Source: Mucilaginibacter agri
GTDB taxonomy: Bacteria > Bacteroidota > Bacteroidia > Sphingobacteriales > Sphingobacteriaceae
Assembly (NCBI RefSeq): GCF_009928685.1
Contig: NZ_WWEO01000045.1
Location: 868,001 to 932,000 of the forward strand
Reading direction: 5' to 3'
DNA length: 64,000 nucleotides
Made by a program: the position numbers and the translations under genes. Of the stretch, positions 18,999-28,182 are shown piece by piece. Each line of letters starts with the position of its first letter. Within the stretch, counting starts at the first letter, position 1. The notes beneath the pieces are model-generated. The model saw only the letters and a program-made list of their open reading frames with translations. It was not told the DNA's origin and searched no databases.

Positions 18999-19880
18999 CT
19001 ACTCACGAGCAGCGATTTTGCCTGCTTTAACTCTATATTTTTCAAAAGCAGTGATAAGATTTAACCTGTATCGTATAAAAAAAACAACTAGTTTTTGATT
19101 GATACTGAGCGTTTTTCCCCTTTGGTTTATTATAGGAATAGTTTTAATAGGCGGCCTCAGATCGTACACCAATGATAGTAGATTAGATGGTTTGCCGGCT
19201 GCAAATTTCGCCTGCCCGCCCCCAACACGCCTCGCTTTTCTTTCGAGTTCGGCAAACTCGTATCTCGCAGGATGTAATACTGTTACATTATCAAAGTACT
19301 TTATCGATAGATCGCCATTTTTTGCCCTGACAGACCATTCGTAATCACCGCCAGACATTAATTCATCATTAAAAAGGCCTACTTTTTCGAACGCAGACTT
19401 GTAGGTAAAAAGATTTGCCGTAACCGCAGATGAATCTTTCTTTACATACAGATCCTGATTAAAGGCAAATATCTTTTCATACAGTTCAACATTACTTAAT
19501 TCGGGCTTTTTGTAGAATAATTCTATATGACCGGCCACACGCCATAGATCCGGGTTGTGATTAAAAGACGCCACCGCATTGGTAATCCAATCTTTATCTG
19601 GTATACAATCGGAATCTGTAAAGCCAATTATTTCACCTTTTGCCTTTTTAATTGCACTGTTACGAGCCGCATACGAGCCAGGTTTACTCTCTGTTATAAT
19701 CTGGCAATTATCCGGCAATCTATAATTAAGCGGCGCGGGGTTACTGGGATTATTATTGGCTACAATAATTTCGAAACTTCCAGACGGATACGATTGCATT
19801 GATAACGCCTTTAAGCATTTCGATAATCCGGCCCAGTCATTATAAGTTGGGATTACGATTGAAACAAATTTACCCGCCAT
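18999..19880 (-). CDS. Family 2 glycosyltransferase
   Basis: A 293-residue inverting GT-A enzyme without transmembrane helices, acting at the inner face of the inner membrane on the lipid-linked repeat unit. The N-terminal VSIVIPTYNDWAGLSKCL motif, the GSYAARNSAIKKAKGE segment and the DSD metal motif (in IGFTDSDCIPD, about 91-101) define GT2. A later ERKARRVGGGQAKF segment occupies the place of the catalytic Q/ExxRW region. Sugar donor is not readable. It is 62 nt upstream of ugd and 18 nt downstream of another GT2 gene, in one minus-strand run. Confidence 0.86.
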   Translation of the reverse strand: MAGKFVSIVIPTYNDWAGLSKCLKALSMQSYPSGSFEIIVANNNPSNPAPLNYRLPDNCQIITESKPGSYAARNSAIKKAKGEIIGFTDSDCIPDKDWITNAVASFNHNPDLWRVAGHIELFYKKPELSNVELYEKIFAFNQDLYVKKDSSAVTANLFTYKSAFEKVGLFNDELMSGGDYEWSVRAKNGDLSIKYFDNVTVLHPARYEFAELERKARRVGGGQAKFAAGKPSNLLSLVYDLRPPIKTIPIINQRGKTLSINQKLVVFFIRYRLNLITAFEKYRVKAGKIAARE

Positions 19881-19898
19881 ATAGTATATAATTTGAGG

Positions 19899-20795
19899 CT
19901 ATCTAAGGCCAAGCCTTTTAGTAAAATTCTTAACTTTCGTTTTTAAATAATTAGGCTTAACTACGTCCAACTCATGCGTTGTTAAATAGTCTAACCTCAT
20001 ACTGGAAGCCGGCGACACATTCAACACCAATTCGTTATAAATGTATGTATCGGCCATTCTCTTAAGTTCTGCGCTTAACAGGCCCGCCTGAAATAGAAAT
20101 GTTTTTATTTGCTCTCTTAAAGTGATCCTATTAAGAATGATCTCTTCTTGCTTTTTTATGTTGTTACTTTTTGAAATTGTACTATCCGACTTAAATATGA
20201 TAGCCGATACTGCATCGTCAACCTCAATTTTTGCCCCATTCTTTAACAAACGAAATAGTAAATCATACTCCTGAGAAGACGTTAAGTGCCCATCCCAGCC
20301 TCCAACGCTAGACAAACTACTTTTTCGCCACAAATTTGCGCTCGTAATACCGAGGTTTGAATTTATTAAACCAGCCCAAATATCTTTATCTGGGTGTTTA
20401 ATATGCTTCTTATACCCCCCCTTTCCGGTTTCATACAACAAAGCTGATCCCCCAACCACAACGTCTGCATTTGATTGAGACGCAATTGCTACTTGCCTTT
20501 CCAGTTTGTCGGAGGTAAGCTCATCATCTGCATCTAAAAACTGAATGAATTCGCCTTTAGCCTCTAACAAACCTCTATTACGAGCATATGGAGCTCCTTT
20601 TTTCCCCTCAAAGTAACACGTAACTTTACCAGGGTGCATAAGTTGGATGTCGTGGATAACATCATTAGTATCATCCGTTGAGTTGTTATCAACCAGAATG
20701 ATCTCGTAATCGGTATATGTTTGTAGCAACACGCTATTAACCGCCCTATAAATAAGTTTTTCGCAGTTATAGCAAGGAATAACAACTGAAATCAT
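19899..20795 (-). CDS. Family 2 glycosyltransferase
   Basis: A 298-residue GT-A enzyme. It begins ISVVIPCYNCEKLIYRAVNSVLLQTYTDYEIILVDNNSTDDT, the standard GT2 nucleotide-sugar fold. The metal motif is DADD (FIQFLDADDELTSDKL, about 87-102). The GAPYARNRGLLEAKGE stretch is typical. The C-terminal third (about 215-298) is helical and has no clear motif. It lies 23 nt after wzx and 18 nt before the next GT2, so it is probably in the same operon. Donor and linkage are unknown. Confidence 0.86.
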   Translation of the reverse strand: MISVVIPCYNCEKLIYRAVNSVLLQTYTDYEIILVDNNSTDDTNDVIHDIQLMHPGKVTCYFEGKKGAPYARNRGLLEAKGEFIQFLDADDELTSDKLERQVAIASQSNADVVVGGSALLYETGKGGYKKHIKHPDKDIWAGLINSNLGITSANLWRKSSLSSVGGWDGHLTSSQEYDLLFRLLKNGAKIEVDDAVSAIIFKSDSTISKSNNIKKQEEIILNRITLREQIKTFLFQAGLLSAELKRMADTYIYNELVLNVSPASSMRLDYLTTHELDVVKPNYLKTKVKNFTKRLGLR

Positions 20796-20818
20796 ATGGA
20801 AAGATTAAGGATTAAAAA

Positions 20819-22276
20819 CTAGGCCGCTTTATTTAGGATACCCTTGAAATAGCTTTTGAACTCGTCTTTCATCAAAAACCTTAGGGTTAAAAAATATGCT
20901 ACAAAAAGAGCTACTGCACATATTATATAATTCAAATGCAGGTAATACAATGCTACACTTATTGCCGAGGCAGTCAATGAAGCTATCAGGGGCGTTTTTA
21001 GGCAACCGAGAAAATCTGAAAGTGTAAGGCTAAAATCTGGTATTAAGCTAAAGCTATACTGGGCAACTACCACAACCACCAATTTATTGAACAAAATAGC
21101 CCAGGCTGCACCTTCAATTCCCGCATAATTAATTCCTAATGCAAGCGTTGGCAAAAATATAGCAGCCTTTACAAGTTGAAGTTTCATTTCGAGACCAGGC
21201 CTGCCTACACCTCTCAACAAGGCAGTATTTCCGCTTACGAGTATGTGTAACATTACAGAGCCTGCTAAAATCCGCAGCGGGACTACCGCTCCTACCCATT
21301 TTGCTCCGAATATGTTTGTTATAAACGGCATACCGAGAATGATAAAGAACAACATTATCGGGAAAACGACTACACAATTAAGCTGCACCACCTTTAAATA
21401 GTATCTTTTTAATAATGAAGTATCGTTTTGTTTCAGACCATAAATGGGGTACATCACGTTGTTTATTACCGCCATTATTCTGCTTCGAAAGGTATCCGTA
21501 AGTACAAAAGCCAGTGTATAAATACCCAATACAGATGCCCCTAAAAGTTTCCCAATTAACAGATAATCAATATTATTATACAGGTAATTTAAAATATTAG
21601 ATCCGGTAGTGTAAATACCAAAGCCGAAAACATCGTTGAAAGCACTGTTACTCCATTCAAATCTTGGCAGCCAACCGGTTGCTTTAAAATAAAACGGCAT
21701 TGCAAAAATCACTGTAGAAACTGTATTAAACACTAATGCCCAAACACCGAAGCCCGCATAGGCCATTACCAATGCAATTAAGCCCGACATGATATTTGTG
21801 ACATTATCAATAAAAGCGAGCTTTTTAAAATTCATGCTCTTGGTAAGCTGTGCTTTGTGTACCATATTAACCGAACTAAAGAGTATACCCAGGCTTAGCA
21901 CCGGAATGATAGTTTTTAGTTGAGGTTGATGGTAGAAGTATGCTGCAAAAGGTGCAACCACCAAGAACATAATTAAAAATAACCCTGTAGTCCAGATTAC
22001 ACCTGCCCAAAATGCAGTGTGATAGTGTGATTCCGACAAATCTTCGTTTTTCCGCTGCACCAGTGCCGCACCAACGCCAAGATCATTAAGTATCTGCACA
22101 AACCCGGTAAATATGGCGGCCATTCCAATGAGTCCGAATTGTTCTGGAAACAGAAGCTTTGCCAGTACTAATTTGATGATAAATGCAAATGATTGGTTAA
22201 CTAAAAGCTGTACCGAATTCCAAAGTATCCCGTTCGCTATCAATTTTCTACCAGATTTCGGCTCTGTAGTATCCAT
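20819..22276 (-). CDS. wzx: Wzx-type lipid-linked oligosaccharide flippase
   Basis: A 485-residue polytopic membrane protein with about 14 helices, of the MOP superfamily polysaccharide exporter group (WzxC-like). The N-terminus, NGILWNSVQLLVNQSFAFIIKLVLAKLLFPEQFGLIGMA, is typical, with the conserved short segment DLGVGAALVQRKNED after helix 2. It should flip the undecaprenyl-linked repeat unit to the periplasm. It begins the minus-strand run wzx-GT2-GT2-ugd-wcaJ-porV. Upstream lies a divergent gene on the plus strand, so a promoter is expected at 22277-22562. Confidence 0.88.
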   Translation of the reverse strand: MDTTEPKSGRKLIANGILWNSVQLLVNQSFAFIIKLVLAKLLFPEQFGLIGMAAIFTGFVQILNDLGVGAALVQRKNEDLSESHYHTAFWAGVIWTTGLFLIMFLVVAPFAAYFYHQPQLKTIIPVLSLGILFSSVNMVHKAQLTKSMNFKKLAFIDNVTNIMSGLIALVMAYAGFGVWALVFNTVSTVIFAMPFYFKATGWLPRFEWSNSAFNDVFGFGIYTTGSNILNYLYNNIDYLLIGKLLGASVLGIYTLAFVLTDTFRSRIMAVINNVMYPIYGLKQNDTSLLKRYYLKVVQLNCVVVFPIMLFFIILGMPFITNIFGAKWVGAVVPLRILAGSVMLHILVSGNTALLRGVGRPGLEMKLQLVKAAIFLPTLALGINYAGIEGAAWAILFNKLVVVVVAQYSFSLIPDFSLTLSDFLGCLKTPLIASLTASAISVALYYLHLNYIICAVALFVAYFLTLRFLMKDEFKSYFKGILNKAA

Positions 22277-22372
22277 ATTTTTTATTAAAAGTTGATGATA
22301 AAGTGGACGATTGTGTAGCGTTTTGTGAAAAAATTTAAAACTTTTTGAAATTTTTTTTCACATGAAGGAAAA

Positions 22373-22395
22373 CATTTGCTGAGGTGAAGCAAATG
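22373..22395. repeat. Perfect 8-bp inverted repeat between divergent wzx and GH lipoprotein genes
   Basis: CATTTGCT (22373-22380) and AGCAAATG (22388-22395) flank a 7-nt spacer. It sits about 97 nt upstream of wzx and 168 nt upstream of the plus-strand lipoprotein gene. On the minus strand it is followed by TTTTCC, so it could be a weak terminator of antisense transcription; otherwise it could be an operator. No direct evidence separates these. Confidence 0.4.
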
Positions 22396-22562
22396 GCTGA
22401 TTACCAAGTTTTTCTATAGTTAATTTTTAACGCAATTATTTTACAATAATTTCATTTTTTTACGCCATAATTAACAAAATTTTCAAGGAAAGTAACATTA
22501 TTACTACAATATTCGTTAAAGTTGTCAAAATATTAGCTGTTTAATTTAATTTTTAAAACTGT

Positions 22563-24068
22563 ATGCATCTTAAGAAAATCCACCTTCTATCTCTTTTTGC
22601 TCTATCCTTTATTTTTTCATGTAAAAAAGATGATTCATCTTCTTTAGTCTCACCATCAAACCCCTCAACTCTCGATGTTGCAACAACAACATTAACTTCT
22701 GAACTTGCTTTCTCAAGCATTAAGACCGTTTCCGGCAAGTCTTACGTATCAGGAACTTTAACTAAAGGTTCAGCGTATTACATCGACCGCACAAATCTTT
22801 TGACTGCAGTCCCAGATTCATTATCAGGTTTGCCTCTCATCAAAACCGCTAATGACGACAAAGCGAACACGTCTGCCTCATTCCTGTCATTTACCTTAAC
22901 CAACAAATCAACTGTTTATGTAGGTTACGATGCCAGAAGCACTAAATTACCTACATGGTTATCTGGTTGGACAAAGCTTGCTGCAACTGTTGCTACCGAC
23001 GATGTTAAAATGGGCTCGTTTGTATTGTACAGCAAATCTTATAACGCTGGTACAGTAACCTTGGGAGGTACTATGGCCTCTCCTGCCGCTGGTGCACTTT
23101 GCAACTATATTGTGTTTACCAGGACAACTTCTAATGCAAGCGCCGAGATCCAACCTGTTAATAGCAATTTAGCATTTGGTATCAACGGCCATTCATTGGG
23201 TTCTGATCCATATTTGGAAGTTGGTATAGATCAGCAAGTTGCTTTACTTAAACAAATGGGTATGACTTACTATCGTCAGGATATCAATTTCAAAACTGAT
23301 GGTTCTATGTCGAGCTTAAATAGCTTTATCCCTATTTACAATGCAACTAAAGCTGCAGGTATTTCTATTCTGCCAATGGTTTATACAACTACACTTGATT
23401 ACAACCAATCTGAAAGTGCCAACTATGCTGCCGGTCATTTAAAAGGCGCTGCAGTAGCTTCTAAAAATTCACAGTATTTTAAATACTATGAATTAGGTAA
23501 TGAGCTTGATAACAAAGCTATTGTATCTGGTAACGGTGATAAAACTACAGATTACAACCTAAGCAAGTTTAAAGTAATTGCGGCTTACTTGAAAGGTATG
23601 GACGACGGTATCAAATCTGTTCAGCCAACTGCTCAAACTATGATCGATGCAAGCTGGTTACACTTTGCCTATATGCAAATGCTTATTGATTACGGTGTAA
23701 AATTTGATATCGTGGCTTGGCACTGGTACTCTGAAATGGAGAAGGTAGCGCCTAAAAACCCTCTGAAAGTTACTGATATCACTGTAAAACTTTCTTCTCT
23801 GTTCTCAAAACCGATCTGGTTTACCGAAGTTGGACAACGTTACAGTAACGTAGCCGATATTGAACAACAACAAAATGATTTTATCACCTCGTTCTACAAA
23901 AAAGCTAAAGCAAACCCTCGTGTTGGCGCGCTGCTTCTGTATGAATTATTTGATGAGCCTCAAAAATCTGCTAATCAACTAGAAGCCAACTATGGCTTAA
24001 TTAAATGGAATAGCAACATGACTAAATGGACTCCTAAAACTGTTGTTAATAGCTTAACTGTTAAATAA
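22563..24068 (+). CDS. Lipoprotein with accessory module and clan GH-A-like hydrolase domain
   Basis: A 501-residue outer-surface lipoprotein; the signal ends in FIFSC (Cys20). Residues about 45-186 form a beta-rich module (landmarks YYIDR, DSLSGLPLI, TVYVGYDAR, LPTWLSGW, TVTLGGTMASPAAGAL) that also occurs twice in the Kelch protein at 49758-52634. Residues about 200-485 are the hydrolase barrel, with GNE (Glu314) and WFTEV (Glu422). It is a close relative of the enzyme at 9099-10169. The gene is on the plus strand in the middle of a minus-strand EPS operon. It has its own strong terminator and so appears independently transcribed. Substrate is unknown, probably the local EPS. Confidence 0.7.
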   Translation: MHLKKIHLLSLFALSFIFSCKKDDSSSLVSPSNPSTLDVATTTLTSELAFSSIKTVSGKSYVSGTLTKGSAYYIDRTNLLTAVPDSLSGLPLIKTANDDKANTSASFLSFTLTNKSTVYVGYDARSTKLPTWLSGWTKLAATVATDDVKMGSFVLYSKSYNAGTVTLGGTMASPAAGALCNYIVFTRTTSNASAEIQPVNSNLAFGINGHSLGSDPYLEVGIDQQVALLKQMGMTYYRQDINFKTDGSMSSLNSFIPIYNATKAAGISILPMVYTTTLDYNQSESANYAAGHLKGAAVASKNSQYFKYYELGNELDNKAIVSGNGDKTTDYNLSKFKVIAAYLKGMDDGIKSVQPTAQTMIDASWLHFAYMQMLIDYGVKFDIVAWHWYSEMEKVAPKNPLKVTDITVKLSSLFSKPIWFTEVGQRYSNVADIEQQQNDFITSFYKKAKANPRVGALLLYELFDEPQKSANQLEANYGLIKWNSNMTKWTPKTVVNSLTVK

Positions 24069-24091
24069 TTGCCGATACAAACATTTACAGG

Positions 24092-24125
24092 AAGCAGGTG
24101 AGCATAACGCTCACCTGCTTTTTTT
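24092..24125 (+). terminator. Strong rho-independent terminator of the GH lipoprotein gene
   Basis: AAGCAGGTGAGC (24092-24103) pairs perfectly with GCTCACCTGCTT (24109-24120) around the loop ATAAC, and T residues continue to 24125. The 12-bp GC-rich stem lies 23 nt past the stop codon at 24068. It ends plus-strand transcription before the convergent minus-strand glycosyltransferase gene. Confidence 0.9.
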
Positions 24126-24211
24126 GTGATTATGTTTAATGTAATCTAGTGGAGCTTTTAGATATGACGACATTAGCAATTGAAACAAACTGGTATCCGA
24201 AAGTCCATCTG

Positions 24212-25423
24212 CTAGAACTGCTCCCGGGTTTTAGCAATTAATAATTCCCGATAAACATTATCGTAATTTTCCACATAGTATTTCTGTTGAAACTTTTTAG
24301 CATAGTTTACGCTGTGAAGCCGCTTATTGGCAACAAGTTCTTTATCGGCAGCTATTTTTTCAATTAACGAGGTAAGACAACGTACATCGGTTTTAAAAAG
24401 CCACGTGCATTTTTCATCATGAAGTTCTGTTAATCCACCGCTTTCGGCAATACAAACAGGTACGCCTGCAGCAAGTGCTTCTATAACCGTTCGGCCAAAT
24501 GGTTCCATCCATAGCGACGGTACAATCAACACGTCAATTAGCTTAAGAAATTCATTAGGCTTTACTACTCCAACAAATTGGACGTTAAGATTTGCCGTTA
24601 ATAACTTTAGAGCGTTAACATAGTCGGTGTCTCCGTTACCAGCCATTAATACCCTAACACCTTTGCGGGTTCGCTCGCTGCAAGCAAGTAGTTCGTCTAC
24701 CAAATATCCGGCTCCTTTGTCTGGAGAGATTCTACCCAGGTAGCCCAAAGTCAGCATTTTATCATTGGATGGCTTTTCATCTGTTACTCTGCCTGGCCTA
24801 CTGTTAAATTTTACACCGTTATAAATAACGCTTCTGCTTGTTTTTGCAGGAAATAACTTATCGTGCTTCGATAATACGAAATCACTTATTCCAATTACCG
24901 AATCAGGGAAAGGCAAAAAAAGTTTTTTAATCTGATGTGTAGCATTACAATCGGCACATAGTTTTTCGCACACGCAATTATTGTTATACATGTTATTTCT
25001 ATGGCACAGTAAATAATAGTCGCGTATGGTATGTACTACAGGATATTTTAAAAACTTAATAACCGGCCATATCATGGGTGAGAAGCCCTGAATATTATTT
25101 GTGTGTACTACGTCTGGTTGAATTTTGGCAAGAATATTCGCCAATGTAATACCATAAAACGGATTGATAGAATCTATAAGATGATGAACCGTTTTTTGAA
25201 GTTTGGAACGTTTTTTCTCGAAATATGTAGAGTAAATATTCTTTTGAAGAATTGAAATAACAACAACCCCATTCACTTTGTACACACTTTCTTCGGGGCC
25301 AAAGCACAACACATAAACATCGTGCCCCCTATCCACCAAACCCTCTGCAAGAACCTGGACGGAGATCTCGGCTCCTCCCACAAATTTGGGATAGTAAAAA
25401 GTATTGATAAGTAAAATTTTCAC
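24212..25423 (-). CDS. Family 4 glycosyltransferase
   Basis: A 403-residue GT-B retaining enzyme. The N-terminal acceptor domain starts LLINTFYYPKFVGGAEISVQVLAEGL, with the glycine-rich GGAE loop. The C-terminal domain has TLGYLGRISPDKGAGYLVDE and the EX7E-type region PFGRTVIEALAAGVPVC. An unusual cysteine-rich insert (about 140-165: CHRNNMYNNNCVCEKLCADC) resembles the Cys clusters in some GT4 enzymes and may bind metal. It lies 14 nt downstream of the next GT4 gene and is the last gene of that minus-strand group. Confidence 0.86.
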   Translation of the reverse strand: MKILLINTFYYPKFVGGAEISVQVLAEGLVDRGHDVYVLCFGPEESVYKVNGVVVISILQKNIYSTYFEKKRSKLQKTVHHLIDSINPFYGITLANILAKIQPDVVHTNNIQGFSPMIWPVIKFLKYPVVHTIRDYYLLCHRNNMYNNNCVCEKLCADCNATHQIKKLFLPFPDSVIGISDFVLSKHDKLFPAKTSRSVIYNGVKFNSRPGRVTDEKPSNDKMLTLGYLGRISPDKGAGYLVDELLACSERTRKGVRVLMAGNGDTDYVNALKLLTANLNVQFVGVVKPNEFLKLIDVLIVPSLWMEPFGRTVIEALAAGVPVCIAESGGLTELHDEKCTWLFKTDVRCLTSLIEKIAADKELVANKRLHSVNYAKKFQQKYYVENYDNVYRELLIAKTREQF

Positions 25424-25437
25424 AAGCGTTGCCGGGA

Positions 25438-26568
25438 TTAATTGTGCACCTGGTTATTAATATAAGCTGTAGAAACAAATGATCTGATCTTTGATACAAA
25501 TTGATTTTCATCAAACGACTCTGCGTGCTTTCTAATAAAATTTGAGTCAAAAATTAATGTCTCAAACGTATTTATGGCCGTTTTTAACGATTCCACTGTT
25601 TGCTCGCTAAAAAACACAGAGGTAGCCTTAGAAGCATTTTTTTGATAAGGGATGCAAGTATCTAGTACCCCCCCTTTGCCGAAAGCTATTACCGGCCTTC
25701 CGGAGGCATTGGCCTCTAGCGGCGTTATGCCGTAGTCTTCCAACTGTGGAAAGATAAGCGCTTTGCAATTAGCATAAAGTGTTGCCAGCTCGGAAGCACT
25801 TAAACCGCTTCTAAAAGTTATATTATCTTTAGCCAAAGCTTTTAACTCTTTTTCGCGACTACCTTTACCAACTATAGTTAGCCTTTTATCAGGCATAGAG
25901 TTAAAAGCTTCTATTACCAGATCTACTTTTTTATACGATTCAAACCTCGAAACCATTAAATAATCGGGTTTGGGATCGTCGGTTAGTAAAAAATTATTGC
26001 ATTTAACCGATGGAAAAATAACACTTATCTCCCTCTTAGGTTGATAGGCCGCTTTAATACGATCGACAACCTCGCTTGAATTGGCAATGAAAAGGTCTGA
26101 TCGTCGGGCCGATTCCTCATCAATCTTTTTCAACATAGAGATCACTGCATTATAAAGCGTCTTTTTTACAAAGCCGGATTTATTTACAGCTTCGTATGAG
26201 TCTGGATTCCAGGCAAGTCTGAAAGGAGTATGACAGTAAGTTATTACTAAAGCATTTTTGTCGGCTTTAATATATTTAGCACAGTGTGTAGTAGATTGCA
26301 GAATAACGTCGTACCCTTTTAAATGCAATTGTTTCATGGCCATTACGCCAAATGGAAAGAAGAGACGTTTCATCTGGTCTTCTTTCTTTATTAGTTTCCC
26401 AAACCAACTGGTTTTTATATTGCATTCTTTAAACTCGGGATAGGTACTATCCGCATCGTAGCTAAGTGTATAAATTGGCGCTTCCGGAAATGCGTTATGG
26501 AAACTTAATGCCACCTGTTCGGCGCCACCCTTTCTCACAAGATCGTCATGCACAATTGCTATTTTCAT
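25438..26568 (-). CDS. Family 4 glycosyltransferase (WbaZ-like)
   Basis: A 376-residue GT4 enzyme. The N-terminal IVHDDLVRKGGAEQVALSF and the middle motif CHTPFRLAWNPDSYEA resemble mannosyltransferases of the WbaZ kind. The C-terminal donor domain has YLMVSRFESYKKVDLVIEAF and a late EDYGITPLEANASGRPVIAFGKGG carrying the retaining-GT ExxxxxxxE pattern. Donor specificity is not certain. Its start overlaps the stop of the acetyltransferase gene by 4 nt, indicating coupled translation. It transfers one residue of the EPS repeat at the cytoplasmic face. Confidence 0.86.
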   Translation of the reverse strand: MKIAIVHDDLVRKGGAEQVALSFHNAFPEAPIYTLSYDADSTYPEFKECNIKTSWFGKLIKKEDQMKRLFFPFGVMAMKQLHLKGYDVILQSTTHCAKYIKADKNALVITYCHTPFRLAWNPDSYEAVNKSGFVKKTLYNAVISMLKKIDEESARRSDLFIANSSEVVDRIKAAYQPKREISVIFPSVKCNNFLLTDDPKPDYLMVSRFESYKKVDLVIEAFNSMPDKRLTIVGKGSREKELKALAKDNITFRSGLSASELATLYANCKALIFPQLEDYGITPLEANASGRPVIAFGKGGVLDTCIPYQKNASKATSVFFSEQTVESLKTAINTFETLIFDSNFIRKHAESFDENQFVSKIRSFVSTAYINNQVHN

Positions 26569-27107
26569 AAGGTACTTTGTAGTTTAAGAGGTGTTATTGA
26601 AAACGAAGTGGAGTTAAACTTAAAAACAGAATCTGAAGGGACACTTTGTGTAACAACGCAATTGGGGCCAATTATGCTGCGTTCTCCAACTTCAACATTA
26701 CCTAATATTTTCGCGCCCGCCCCTAAAACAACGTTGCTGCTAATAGTTGGGTAACCATCATTGCCTTTAATTTCGATGCCCTGACCTTTGCGACCGAGCG
26801 TAACGCCATGATAAATGGTACACCCGGAATTAACCACTGCCCCCTGGCCAACAACAAGGCCAACGCCGTGAATTATAATTATTCCGCCATGAACTGTGGC
26901 CTTGTAATCAATATCTACCGCATAAAATATTTGAACTATACGGGTTAATATCATTGGGATCAACGGCACATGGCTTTTGTGAAGCGCATGAGAGATGCGA
27001 TAAAATAATAAAGAGTGAAAGCCTCTATTAGTTAAAATGGCTAATATGTTGCCTACGCCATATTCATGCTTAAGTCTATACAGATCGGCCTTAACGTTCT
27101 TTATCAT
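26565..27107 (-). CDS. Serine-acetyltransferase-like hexapeptide acetyltransferase
   Basis: A 180-residue protein with a left-handed parallel beta-helix. Hexapeptide repeats run from about 75 to 160 (GIIIIHGVGLVVGQGAVV, TIYHGVTLG, VVLGAGAKILGNVEVG). It looks like the short CysE-type acetyltransferases (about 180 residues) common in EPS loci, which lack the long N-terminal domain of metabolic CysE. It probably acetylates a sugar of the repeat unit, but O-acetylserine synthesis cannot be excluded. It overlaps the downstream GT4 by 4 nt and follows the upstream GT4 by 1 nt. Confidence 0.82.
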   Translation of the reverse strand: MIKNVKADLYRLKHEYGVGNILAILTNRGFHSLLFYRISHALHKSHVPLIPMILTRIVQIFYAVDIDYKATVHGGIIIIHGVGLVVGQGAVVNSGCTIYHGVTLGRKGQGIEIKGNDGYPTISSNVVLGAGAKILGNVEVGERSIIGPNCVVTQSVPSDSVFKFNSTSFSITPLKLQSTL

Positions 27108-27108
27108 A

Positions 27109-28167
27109 TTATTGGATAAATCTGCGCATGATGGATATCAAACTTTTCGAAGAACTTTCCCAGTTATAACTAAAACTCAACTTATAATTTTTGTAAATAG
27201 TTAGGTAGAGCTCGCTGGGTGGTGTATTCGTAAACTCCTCAATAGCCTTCATCAGCGTTAATGAAAGGTGCGGATTGAAATAAAAAGCGTTGTGCTGAGT
27301 AATTTCTTTGAAAGGCGGTATGTCCGACAAAATTATTGGGCAGCCACTAGCCATTGCTTCAATTACCGGCAAACCAAAGCCTTCATAAAATGAAGCATTT
27401 ATTAGAGCTCTTGCCGTACGATAATAGTTTGCCAGATCTTTATCATCACAATTGCTTATGTATGTTATGTTGGGGGCTTCTACTAGTTGATGCTCGGGGA
27501 AACTATGAGAAGAAGCTCCGATAATTACGAGTTGGTACTTTCGAAAAGCTGACAAAGAAAAAACGTCTATGAGAAGTTTAATATTCTTTCGCTTATCATG
27601 CGAGCCCACAAAAAGAAAAAAATCTTCCTTTTGGTTTGAGATCGACTCGAAATTATCTGCTATAAATATTTTGGCAGGTGCATTATATATAACGGAGATT
27701 TTGCTTTCGGGCAAGCCGAGCTTTGTAATAAGCTCTTGTTTAGAAAACTCACTTACCGTGATAATATGTAAAGCTATTTTTGCTAACTGAGGTATTAATA
27801 ATTTGTAATAATTGTAGAACGACCTGGTGAACCATTCAGGATGGTTATGATAGGACATGTCATGAATACAAACTATTTGACGCCGATGAAACCATGGCCC
27901 ACTATTGCAAAAACCTATGAGTAATAACTTCGGGTTTCGTTTTAAGTATAGCGGCAGATCTATTTGCTCCCAGAGATTTAAGTTCGAAAAAGAACCAATT
28001 CGTTTTATTTTAGCTAGCGGTAACTGTACGTTATTTAAATTAGTATTCTTAGGAACAAGTACTATTACATCCAGATCCGACTTTAATAACTGCTTGGTGA
28101 GTTCGAGCGCATATCGCTGAACCCCAGTTGTTCTTTGGTTTAAAAACTTGCCGTTTATAACGATCAT
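27109..28167 (-). CDS. Family 4 glycosyltransferase
   Basis: A 352-residue GT4 enzyme. It starts with NGKFLNQRTTGVQRYALELTKQLL, the TGVQRYA segment seen in mannosyl- and rhamnosyl-type GT4 proteins. The centre contains CIHDMSYHNHPEWF. The donor domain has FFLFVGSHDKRKNIKLLIDVF and SFYEGFGLPVIEAMASGCPII, with the two catalytic glutamates seven residues apart. It sits in a tight block with the acetyltransferase and another GT4, 15 nt after the periplasmic hydrolase gene. Confidence 0.88.
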   Translation of the reverse strand: MIVINGKFLNQRTTGVQRYALELTKQLLKSDLDVIVLVPKNTNLNNVQLPLAKIKRIGSFSNLNLWEQIDLPLYLKRNPKLLLIGFCNSGPWFHRRQIVCIHDMSYHNHPEWFTRSFYNYYKLLIPQLAKIALHIITVSEFSKQELITKLGLPESKISVIYNAPAKIFIADNFESISNQKEDFFLFVGSHDKRKNIKLLIDVFSLSAFRKYQLVIIGASSHSFPEHQLVEAPNITYISNCDDKDLANYYRTARALINASFYEGFGLPVIEAMASGCPIILSDIPPFKEITQHNAFYFNPHLSLTLMKAIEEFTNTPPSELYLTIYKNYKLSFSYNWESSSKSLISIMRRFIQ

Positions 28168-28182
28168 GAAAATTTAAATGAT

